This document shows, piece after piece, positions 8,194 to 16,500 of a stretch of 64,000 nucleotides of DNA. The notes beneath the pieces are model-generated. The model searched no databases and had not been told where the DNA came from. It saw only the letters and a list, made by a program, of their open reading frames with translations. The translations under genes and the position numbers were made by a program. Numbering within the stretch: position 1 is the stretch's first letter; the number at the start of each line of letters is the position of its first letter. Origin of the DNA: CANKHA01 sp034668825 (GTDB lineage: Bacteria > Pseudomonadota > Alphaproteobacteria > Rhizobiales > Xanthobacteraceae); assembly GCA_034668825.1 (NCBI GenBank), contig JAXDOR010000019.1, forward strand, positions 1 to 64,000, written 5' to 3'.

Positions 8194-10167
8194 ATGCGTC
8201 GCTTTTTGTGGATCGCCGCCGGCGCGGCACTCGTCGTCTTGGCCATCTTCGCCGACAAGGCGCAAGCGCAAGCGCAAAGCGACGACGGAAATACCCTGCG
8301 CATCGAATGGGAAGTCAAAAACCGGTTCCGGTTATTCCGCAACGAGGCGGATTTCCAGCGCCACGTTGCCGCCAATCGCGGCGACGGCATTTTAGCCGCC
8401 GAGGACCGCCTCGAAGGCGCAAGCGACGGCCGCGGCTGGGCCAAGGACATGGTCGATCACCTCTGCGTCGACGGCGCCGGGAAACTTACGGAATTTTGCG
8501 ACCGCGATGGCGAGCGCGAAGTCTACCTGGCGCCGGTGGATCATCGCGTTGGGGCGACACTTGCGGGGCCTGTTCCAGCCGGCGCCACATGCGTCTGGAA
8601 TTTCGACGACGGAAGCATTCCGCCGCAGCAAGCCTCGGTGAATTGCAATGAAGAGGTGCGGCTGCGGCTGCGCTACGGCAAGCCCACCATCGCCAGCGTC
8701 GGCGTCACAGCACCGGACGGCTCCATTCAGCAGGCGACGACTGAAATCCAGGTCCGCGATTTCTTGATCGCCGGTCTCGGCGATTCCATCGCCAGCGGCG
8801 AGGGTAATCCCGACCGAGCGGTTGCGCTCTCCGACACCGGCTTCTGCTTCCGGCGCTTCCTCGGCAGCACCAGCAGCGAATATTTCCGGCCCGGCCGCGC
8901 CGGCTATCGCGGCGACAGGACCTGCGGCGCGACGGCGACCGGCTCAGGAACGGGCGGCTCCAGCGCCGACGAGTGGCAGCGTCACAGCGCCCGCTGGCTG
9001 AGCGCACCCTGCCATCGCTCGCTCTACAGCTATCAAATGCGGGCCGCGCTGGCGCTGGCCGTCGAAAGCCCGCACCTGGCCGTGACTTACATCCCGCTCG
9101 CCTGCTCCGGCGCGACGATCGAGGCGGGGTTGCTCGGTCCGCAGCGCAGCCGCGAATGCACGCCGGCGACACGCATAGGTTCATGCGCCGCGACGGTGCC
9201 CGGGCAATTGGCTCAGCTTCAGGAACTCCTGACGCTGGCGCATCGCCATCAGCCGGATCGCGGCCTCGATCTTATGTTGCTGACAGCGGGCGCCAACGAC
9301 ATCCGGTTTTCCGGCCTCGTCGCCAATGTCATCATTGAGGAGGGAACGGAACGGTTGCTGTTCGGCCAAGGCGGGCTTCTGGCCAATGCGGAAGACGCCG
9401 GAAAAATTCTCGATACCCAGTTGCCGGCGGGCTTCGCCAAGCTGCGCACCGCGCTAAAGCCCGTGATCGGAGGCAATCTTTCTCGCGTGGTCTACGTCTC
9501 CTATGGTCATCCCGCGTTGTCGGCCGAAGACACGCCCTGCCCCGGCGGCCGCGACGGCTTCGATGTGCATCCAGCCTTCTCCGCCGAGAGCACGCGGCTA
9601 CGCCGGGTCGCGGATTTCGTCTCGGAGAAATTTCTGCCGAGGATCAAAGCGCTGGTAACCTGTGAAGCCGGCACGATCTGCCGCGATCCGGCAACTGAAA
9701 AGATGACTTTCGTTGACGCGCATCAGGCCGAATTCGCCCGCCATGGCTTCTGCGCGCGCGCGGACAGCGATCCGGTGTTCGACCGCGAGTGCTTCTCGGC
9801 GGCGGGCGAAAGCTTCGAAACCAATCTGGTCGAGGCCGCCAACGGGCCTCTGGCCTGTACCCTGAAGCCCAGCGACTTCCGCCCCTATGCGCCGCGGGCG
9901 CGCTGGGTGAGGACGGCAAATGACAGCTATTTCACCGCCATGACCTATCCCGAAGGGGTGCCCACGGTGCTGCAGCCGGCCGACATCCACGATGCGACTT
10001 GGGGGGCGCTGAGTGCCGTCTATGGCGGCGCGATCCATCCGACCGCTGAAGGCCATGCCGCGATGGCCGAAGCCGCGCTTCCCGCCGTGCGAAAAGTTCT
10101 TGGTCTACCGCAAGCCGCGGTGACCGCTGCGCCGCTGCCCTTGCCGGAAGCGCCCGCGGATAACTAA
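8194..10167 (+). CDS. Secreted SGNH/GDSL hydrolase
   Basis: A 657-residue exported protein. Residues 1-25 are a Sec signal peptide (ALVVLAIFADKAQAQ). An N-terminal beta-rich region (about 30-190) resembles a PKD-like domain (PTIASVGVTAPDGSIQQA). The SGNH domain starts with block I LIAGLGDSIASGEGN (nucleophile Ser198), continues with PLACSGATIEAG, block III TAGANDIRFSG (oxyanion Asn) and ends with AIHPTAEGHAAM carrying the catalytic His. Many cysteines suggest disulphides, fitting a periplasmic or extracellular location. Such enzymes remove acyl groups from lipids, polysaccharides or peptidoglycan; the substrate is unknown. It is likely co-transcribed with the upstream GT-C-like protein. Confidence 0.88.
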   Translation: MRRFLWIAAGAALVVLAIFADKAQAQAQSDDGNTLRIEWEVKNRFRLFRNEADFQRHVAANRGDGILAAEDRLEGASDGRGWAKDMVDHLCVDGAGKLTEFCDRDGEREVYLAPVDHRVGATLAGPVPAGATCVWNFDDGSIPPQQASVNCNEEVRLRLRYGKPTIASVGVTAPDGSIQQATTEIQVRDFLIAGLGDSIASGEGNPDRAVALSDTGFCFRRFLGSTSSEYFRPGRAGYRGDRTCGATATGSGTGGSSADEWQRHSARWLSAPCHRSLYSYQMRAALALAVESPHLAVTYIPLACSGATIEAGLLGPQRSRECTPATRIGSCAATVPGQLAQLQELLTLAHRHQPDRGLDLMLLTAGANDIRFSGLVANVIIEEGTERLLFGQGGLLANAEDAGKILDTQLPAGFAKLRTALKPVIGGNLSRVVYVSYGHPALSAEDTPCPGGRDGFDVHPAFSAESTRLRRVADFVSEKFLPRIKALVTCEAGTICRDPATEKMTFVDAHQAEFARHGFCARADSDPVFDRECFSAAGESFETNLVEAANGPLACTLKPSDFRPYAPRARWVRTANDSYFTAMTYPEGVPTVLQPADIHDATWGALSAVYGGAIHPTAEGHAAMAEAALPAVRKVLGLPQAAVTAAPLPLPEAPADN

Positions 10168-10189
10168 TGCTGAATGGCTATTAGGGCCG

Positions 10190-11158
10190 TTACTGCTTTT
10201 CGATCTTCGCGATGTCGATGACGCGGCCCCATTTCGCCGTCTCTTTCTTGACGAACTGCGCGAACTCGTCCGGTGACGCGACAAACGGCTCGATCGTCTG
10301 CGCCGTGAGGCCTCGCCGTTTGTCCTCTTTGTTCCAGATCTCGCTGATGGCGCGCGCAAGCCGATCGACGATAGGACGCGGCGTGTTCGCCGGCGCCCAG
10401 ATGCCAAACCACGCACCGAGATCATAGTCAGGAACACCTGCCTCCCGCATCCCAGGCAGATCGGGACGCAAGGTCGAACGTTCAGCCGTGGTCACCGCCA
10501 GCACGCGCAGGCGCCCGCTTGCTTCCTGCTGGGTCAACACGCCGAGGTCATAGACGATCAGATCGATCTCGCCGCGCAACAGATCATTCAACGCATCGCC
10601 GGCACTCTTGTAAGGCACGGCGAGCGGCGAGACTCCGGCGATATTCTTGTACAGTTCGGTCGCGGTCAGCGCGAAGGCGTTGGCGTAGCCGTAGGTCGCC
10701 TTGTCGCCCTTCGCCTTCAGGAACGCCGTGAGCTGAGCCATCGAGGTTATGGGCGACTGCGGACCTACCGCAAAACCGAAGCCGATATTTCCAGCGGGCG
10801 CGACCGCGACGAAGTCCTTCACCGGATCGAAGGGCAGTGTCTTGAAGAGATGAATATTGGTGGCGATGGCCGTGTGGCCGGAGAACATCAGCGTATAACC
10901 ATCCGGCTCGGCACGCGCGACCGCGGCAGCGCCGATATTGGTGAATGCTCCGGGCTTGTTTTCCACGATCACCGGCTTGCCGAGCGTTTCCTCAAGGTGC
11001 TTGGCGAAAATGCGGGAAGCAACATCCGCCCCTGCCCCGGCGGCATAACCGTTCACCAATCGAATCTCGTGCGTGGGATAATCCTGGGCCTGCAAGCCTG
11101 AGGCCGTCATCGTAAGCGCGCAGGTTAACAGCCATGCGCCTTGAGAGTTGTTGTTCAT
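10190..11158 (-). CDS. Bug-family periplasmic solute receptor (TctC type)
   Basis: A 322-residue TctC/Bug receptor with signal peptide ending GLQA-QD. Hallmarks are YPTHEIRLVNGYAAGAGADV, ENKPGAFTNIGAAAVARAEP, DGYTLMFSGHTAIATN, VPYKSAGDALNDLLRGEIDL and LGAWFGIWAPANTPRPIVDR. The ligand loop differs clearly from the other Bug protein at 3.1 kb (NGYAAGAGADV versus FPAGGTADI), so a different ligand is likely. No TctA/TctB genes are adjacent. It begins 7 bp after the end of the ferredoxin reductase gene on the same strand, so read-through is possible although a functional link is not obvious. Confidence 0.92.
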   Translation of the reverse strand: MNNNSQGAWLLTCALTMTASGLQAQDYPTHEIRLVNGYAAGAGADVASRIFAKHLEETLGKPVIVENKPGAFTNIGAAAVARAEPDGYTLMFSGHTAIATNIHLFKTLPFDPVKDFVAVAPAGNIGFGFAVGPQSPITSMAQLTAFLKAKGDKATYGYANAFALTATELYKNIAGVSPLAVPYKSAGDALNDLLRGEIDLIVYDLGVLTQQEASGRLRVLAVTTAERSTLRPDLPGMREAGVPDYDLGAWFGIWAPANTPRPIVDRLARAISEIWNKEDKRRGLTAQTIEPFVASPDEFAQFVKKETAKWGRVIDIAKIEKQ

Positions 11159-11165
11159 TGTGCCC

Positions 11166-12197
11166 TCATTTCACGCCGAGCTTCTTCTGCAGGCTGGTCG
11201 ATGACGTCGTGTATTGGAAGGTGAGCTTCTTATCCGGATAAACATAATGGTACGCCTGCTGCGCCATCAGCGCCGCTTCATGAAAGCCCGACAGGATCAG
11301 CTTAAGCTTGCCCGGATAAGCATTGATGTCGCCGATGGCGAAGATACCCGGCACGTTGGTTTCGAACTTTTCCGTGTCCACCGGGATCAACTCGTTCTCA
11401 TCGAGCGCGATGCCCCAATTGGCGACCGGGCCGAGCTTCATCGTCAGCCCGAAGAACGGCAAGACGGCTTCGCAAGGCACGGAAAACACCGAACCGTCGT
11501 TGGCTTTGCACAAGGCGGAGACGACTTGGCCGTCGGCGCCTTCCAGCGCAGTGACCTGGCCGAGGACGAAATCCATTTTTCCAGCAGCCGCCAGCGCATG
11601 CATTTTGTTGACGCTGTCGGGTGCGGCGCGGAAGGCGTCGCGCCGGTGCAGCAGCGTGACGTGCTGCGCCACCGGCACGAGATTGAGCGTCCAATCAAGG
11701 GCTGAATCTCCGCCGCCGATAATCAGGATACGCTTGCCGCGAAACTGATCCATCTTGCGCACGGCGTAGAACACCGACTTGTCTTCGTAGGCTTCGATGC
11801 CCGGGATCGGCGGACGCTTGGGCTGGAACGATCCGCCGCCGGCGGCGATCACCACCACCTTGCATTCGAACTCTTTGCCCTGGTCGGTTCTCACGCAGAA
11901 CAGCGGATCGCCGATCTTCTCGATTGTCTCGACCATCTCGCTGAGATGAAACACCGCGCCGAACGGCTTGATCTGCGCCATCAGCGCATCTACCAGCCCC
12001 TGGCCGGTGACGAAGGGAACAGCCGGAATGTCGTAGATCGGCTTCTCCGGATAGAGCTCGGCACATTGCCCGCCGGCCTTGTCGAGGATGTCGACGAGAT
12101 GCGCCTTCATGTCGAGCAGGCCGAGCTCAAATACCGCGAAAAGTCCGACCGGACCCGCGCCGATAATGAGAATGTCGGTCTTGATTGCTTCGTTCAT
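11166..12197 (-). CDS. Ferredoxin--NADP(+) reductase, thioredoxin-reductase-like type
   Basis: A 343-residue homodimeric-type FNR of the thioredoxin-reductase-like class (as in Rhodopseudomonas palustris and Bacillus YumC). The FAD site is ILIIGAGPVGLFAVFELGLL, the NADP site is ILIIGGGDSALDWTLNL, and the second FAD motif is GIFAIGDINAYPGKLKLI. The redox CxxC of thioredoxin reductase is absent, as expected. The C-terminal TTSSTSLQKKLGVK, with its aromatic/Ser-Thr end, is typical of the family. It moves electrons between NADPH and ferredoxin. The [2Fe-2S] ferredoxin gene lies 33 bp upstream on the same strand. A GTG start at 12215 is possible; the ATG at 12197 matches family length better. Confidence 0.94.
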   Translation of the reverse strand: MNEAIKTDILIIGAGPVGLFAVFELGLLDMKAHLVDILDKAGGQCAELYPEKPIYDIPAVPFVTGQGLVDALMAQIKPFGAVFHLSEMVETIEKIGDPLFCVRTDQGKEFECKVVVIAAGGGSFQPKRPPIPGIEAYEDKSVFYAVRKMDQFRGKRILIIGGGDSALDWTLNLVPVAQHVTLLHRRDAFRAAPDSVNKMHALAAAGKMDFVLGQVTALEGADGQVVSALCKANDGSVFSVPCEAVLPFFGLTMKLGPVANWGIALDENELIPVDTEKFETNVPGIFAIGDINAYPGKLKLILSGFHEAALMAQQAYHYVYPDKKLTFQYTTSSTSLQKKLGVK

Positions 12198-12230
12198 CCG
12201 GCAAGTGGCTCGCACCTCGGCGCTACGGCG

Positions 12231-12551
12231 TCAAGCTTGCCGCTCCGGCGTGGTCACCACCAGACCATCGAGCGCCTCGGTCACCTTGATTTGGCAAGAA
12301 AGGCGCGAATTCGGTCGCACGTCGAAGGCGAAGTCGAGCATGTCTTCTTCCATCGGCGCCGGCTCGCCGGTGCGCTCGCGCCAAGCCTCATCCACGTAGA
12401 CATGACAGGTGGAGCAGGCACAGGCGCCGCCGCATTCCGCCTCGATACCCGGAATGCTGTTCTTGACCGCCGTTTCCATCACCGTCGCGCCCACGTCGGC
12501 GTCGGCGGTGCGGGGTGTGCCGGCGGAATCGATATACGTGATTTTCGGCAT
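12231..12551 (-). CDS. [2Fe-2S] ferredoxin, adrenodoxin/putidaredoxin type
   Basis: A 106-residue ferredoxin with cluster ligands in the pattern C-x5-C-x2-C (ECGGACACSTCHVYVD) and a fourth Cys in RLSCQIKV. The C-x5-C-x2-C spacing and the following acidic EEDMLDFA helix identify the adrenodoxin/putidaredoxin (vertebrate-type) class, which feeds electrons to P450s, ring hydroxylases or Fe-S assembly. It starts MPKITYIDSAG; the in-frame extension to 12626 has no ferredoxin character. Together with the FNR just downstream it forms a complete NADPH-ferredoxin electron chain; the terminal acceptor is not encoded here. Confidence 0.94.
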   Translation of the reverse strand: MPKITYIDSAGTPRTADADVGATVMETAVKNSIPGIEAECGGACACSTCHVYVDEAWRERTGEPAPMEEDMLDFAFDVRPNSRLSCQIKVTEALDGLVVTTPERQA

Positions 12552-12665
12552 GCGATGTGAGGCGGGCTGGCCGAGCGGCGGCTGGGCGCCTTCTATAGAG
12601 ACTCGCACCCGGTCACGCCAGAGCACCGGCGCGCCTGCCGGAATTGTCGGCTCCAGCGGTAGAAA

Positions 12666-13052
12666 TCAGTGGGCGCGCAGCAGATCGGTAATAACCAGCC
12701 GCGCTTCGTTGATGGAAAGGGCCAAGCGGTCGATGGCGCCCTGCAACTCGGCACCGTTCTCCGTAGCGGCGAGTTCCACCGCTTCGGCTTCCCGCGCCAC
12801 ACGCCAGGCGCCGATGCCGCGCGATGAACCCTTGATCGTGTGCGCGCTGGCGGCGATCACGGCTGGGATCGTTTGCCGCATCCGCGCCAGGAGCATGGTG
12901 GCTTGCCGGTCGTAGAGCTGCAAAACTTCGCGCTCAAGGAGCGGGTCACCGAGTGTCATGCGGGCGAGATGATTGACGTCGATGGGCTGATCGAGCGGCG
13001 CCAAAGGCGGCGCGGCAATCTCGCTGAGGAATCGCGTCGAGAACTCGATCAT
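12666..13052 (-). CDS. Stand-alone histidine phosphotransfer (Hpt) protein
   Basis: A 128-residue protein with one Hpt domain. The motif AAHTIKGSS-type, here SAHTIKGSSRGIGAWRVA, places the phosphorylated His at about residue 71, with the GIGAWRVAREAEAVE helix after it. Stand-alone Hpt proteins carry phosphoryl groups between hybrid kinases and response regulators such as CtrA (ChpT is a different fold). No kinase or receiver is adjacent, but the divergent gene across the 480-bp gap is the GPR-like polar growth protein. The ferredoxin gene lies 115 bp downstream. Confidence 0.88.
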   Translation of the reverse strand: MIEFSTRFLSEIAAPPLAPLDQPIDVNHLARMTLGDPLLEREVLQLYDRQATMLLARMRQTIPAVIAASAHTIKGSSRGIGAWRVAREAEAVELAATENGAELQGAIDRLALSINEARLVITDLLRAH

Positions 13053-13532
13053 TCCAGCCTCCCAGGGCTCTGTGTCCCCTTAGAAGTCGAATGTGACCAG
13101 CGGGCGACAAAACTGGGTAAATGGACAGCCGTAATGACTGCCTTACTCTAAGCAACCACGTTTATGGTTAACGATTGCTTTAGCGGCGTCCTTCGGGAGC
13201 GAGCCAGCAGCATGCCGGCCGGAGATTGGAGCGGTCTGGCAGATAGGCCGGCCGCCAACCCGGGCCCCGGGAAAGGTCCCGTCGTCGTAATCCGGCGATG
13301 GTCTGGGAGGGCTATGGACGCGCCTCTTTGCGAGCACTCGGTCTGCGTTAACGATGATTAAAGAGACCTTAATTGCCCCCGGTTTCCTTTGGTTCCCCAA
13401 GCCGATAGGATGGCTGGAGGGTAGCCGGCGTCTTGCCCGCGTAAGCCCGACCGAAGGGTTACAATCACGTGCTCGCGGCGGGCTCGGCTTGTCGGCCCGC
13501 TGTCTAGTCCCAAGTAAAAGGCGACGATCCCC
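13053..13532. promoter_or_regulatory. Long divergent regulatory gap, hpt / GPR-like gene
   Basis: A 480-bp stretch with no supported gene, the longest non-coding gap in the window. It must hold the promoters of the leftward Hpt gene and the rightward GPR-like gene. It contains ATGGTTAA (13164-13171), the reverse of the CtrA half-site TTAACCAT, and TTAA-N6-TTAA (13348-13361). A 65-codon frame at 13164-13361 (+) has no ribosome site and no domain character and was not called. Confidence 0.6.
13348..13361 (+). promoter_or_regulatory. Candidate CtrA-like binding site
   Basis: TTAACGATGATTAA has two TTAA half-sites separated by six bases. The Caulobacter CtrA consensus is TTAA-N7-TTAA, so the spacing is one base short. 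A further half-site, ATGGTTAA, lies 177 bp to the left. Both are upstream of a polar-growth gene, which is the kind of target CtrA controls, but AT-rich motifs can also arise by chance in a promoter. Confidence 0.3.
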
Positions 13533-16500
13533 ATGGCTAACAATCCCACGAAGTTGAAGGACCCTACGGAAGCGGCCTTGTCCGCCATCCAAGAGGCCCT
13601 CAGCGTCCAGGACCGGACACCCGCCGCCAATGGGCGTTCGGCCTCGCCAACCAACGGCGACGCGGAGATTACCTCCCTGGAAGCCCAGCGCCGTGGATCG
13701 CGGAACGGGAATGGGCCCACTGTCACCTCGCCTGCCGATGAGGACCTGTTTCTTGATGAGACCGCACGGCCTACCCCGCGAGCCGAGGAACTGCCGCCCA
13801 GCCGCCGCGCCGCCAATGACGACCGCCAGTCGATCGGCCAAATCTTGCAAGCCGTGCAGCGCCGGCCGTCGCGCACCTCTTACGCCGTCGCGACCATGTT
13901 CACCGCCGGCTGGCTGCTCGCCAGTATCGCGTTGGGATGGCTCTACTTGCCGGAGTTCCAGGTTACATTGAGCCAGGGACAGATCTCCGTGCCGGTTCTC
14001 CTTGGGCTCGGCGCGTTGATTTTTGTTCCCATCATTTTCTTCTATGCCCTCGCCCACATGGCGTGGCGGTCGCAGGAACTGCGGCTGGTCGCGCAATCAA
14101 TGGCGGAAGTGGCCATGCGGCTCGCAGAACCCGAGAGCGTCGCCCGCGACTCTATCGTGTCCGTCGGGCAGGCAATCCGCCGCGAGGTCGCGGCGATGGG
14201 TGACGGCGTGGAGCGTGCTTTGGCGCGCGCCGCCGAACTCGAATCGCTGGTGCATAACGAGGTTTCCGCCCTCGAGCGCGCCTATAACGACAACGAAATT
14301 CGTATCCGCGGCCTGCTGCAGGATCTCGCCGCCCAGCGAGACACCCTCGTCGCCCAGGCGGAACAGGTCCGCAACGCCATCACCAGCGTGCATCTCGACC
14401 TGAGCCATGACATCACCGCGGTCAGCGACCTCGTCGCTGAGAAAGTCAGCGAGACCGCGCAGCGGATCACCCGGACGCTGGCCGATAAAGGCGAGCATAT
14501 AACGCTCGCGCTTGGACACGCCGGCGACAGCATGATCTCGGCGCTCACCGAGCGCGGCGGCGATCTGCTTGAGCGGCTGGAACATACCAGCGAGGAAACC
14601 ACTCGCGCCATCACCAGCGCCAGCGAGCGGTTGACCACCAGTCTCAACTTCAAAACCGATCACATTCACGAGGAATTCGCCGGACTGGCGACAAATCTAA
14701 CGCAGATGGTGTCGACACAGATGAGCGGCGTGGCTAAGGACTTCGAGCAGCGCTCGGCGGCTGTGGTCGAGGGGATGGAAGAGCGCACCAAGCAGATGTC
14801 CGGGACCATCATCGATAGTACTTCCCGCATCGCCGAAATCATCGCCAACCGTGTGGAAGAGGTGAACAGTACGCTGAAGACGACCGGCGACTCCCTCGTT
14901 CTTGATCTCAGTCTGCGCGGCGGCGACGTCGTAGCCAACCTTGAACAAACCGGCGCACGCATCGCCGATACCATCGTGGCGCAGAGCGGCAAGGTCACCG
15001 AGAGCTTCAGCAACAGCGCGGAAAATTTCGCGCAGGTCATCGAGGCCAAGGGCGACACCGTGAAGAACATGCTCGCGGCGCGGCTTCTCGCGTTGGAGGA
15101 AATGTTCACCCATGGCGGCTCGGAACTCGGCGAGAAGATCACCCGCGACAGCACTATGCTGGGTAATCTCATCACCCGGCATCTCACCGAATTCGACCGC
15201 ACGGTAAAAACCTACGGCGGCGAGCTGGTGGAGCGGCTCGGCGGCCGCACCCAGGAAGTCGCGGACGCGATGCGCACCTACATCGATAGCTTCGACAGCC
15301 GTGTCAATGCCAAGACCGGCGAAGTGAGCAGCACGCTCGACCAACGGCTGGTGCGCTTCCAGGAGGCGCTGGACGGTCGGACCCAGACACTCAATGACGC
15401 ACTCAACACGCGGGTTATGGAAATCGCGACCACACTTGCCGATGGCGGCAAGGAAGTTGTAGCGGCCCTGGATAAACGCATCAACCAGGTCACCGACACC
15501 ATCAACAACCGCGGCACCAACCTCGCCGAGACCATCGCCTCCAAAATCGAGGATATCGACCGCGCACTCGGCGGCCGGGCCGCGGAGATCACCGACAATC
15601 TCGACAGCCGCATCGGCCGCATCCAGGAACTCAGCACCGCCCTCAAGGTCAATGCCAGCGACGCCGAACGAACGCTGACGGAGCTGTCCTCCAACGTCAC
15701 CGGGGTCATTAAGCAGAGTGCCGGCGATGCCGAACGGACGCTGACCGAACTCTCCGCCAATGTCACCGACGTGATCAAGCAGAACGCCGGCGACGTCGAG
15801 CGCTCGCTGCTCGGCGTCAGCGCCGAAGTTGCCCGCAACTTCGTCGACAAGGCGGATGAAATTTCATCCGCCGTCAGCGAGCGGTCGGCGGAGATGGCCC
15901 TCATTCTCGACCGCAACAGCAGCAGCCTGCTTTCGGCGCTTACCGACAAGAGCCAGGAATTCGCCAGCCAAGTCGGCCGCGCCACAGAGCATGCGTTGAA
16001 GGAGATCGAGTCGAAGGGCTTCGTCTTCACCAAAGCGATGATGGACAACAGCAACGAAATCGCGCGCAATATCAATCAAGCCAGCGCTACGGCGACGACC
16101 AACGTCACCCGTAGCTTGCAAGAGCTGCAAGACGCCACCCACTCGGCGATCGAGCAGTCGAAGAAAACCGCGGCGGCGACTGTCTCCGAGATGCTGGAGA
16201 CGCATGGAATGTTGCGAAGCGACACCACCGCGCTATTCGAGCGCCTGCGGGAAGCCAATATTCTGCTGCAGGAAGTATTGAGCGGCGCCCACGAGAACAT
16301 GAGCTCGCTCGAACATACCATGGTGACCCGCGTCTCTGAGTTCGTTTCCACCATGAACGAGCTCACGGAGCGCAGCGGCACGGCCGGCAATCAGGTGGAA
16401 GAGCATATCGGAAAGTTCCACAACGTGACGACGAGGGTGCTCGGCGATCTGGCTCAATTTGCCTCGCAGTTTGAATCGCATGGCCGCGGGCTTGCCGAGG

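Noticed and set aside
13164..13361. 65-codon frame in the long gap
   Set aside because: No ribosome site and no recognisable protein character; the region fits a promoter better.
13143..14096. 317-codon minus-strand frame
   Set aside because: It runs antisense through the start of the GPR-like gene, has no domain character, and its composition (Arg/Gly-rich) is that of a high-GC shadow frame.
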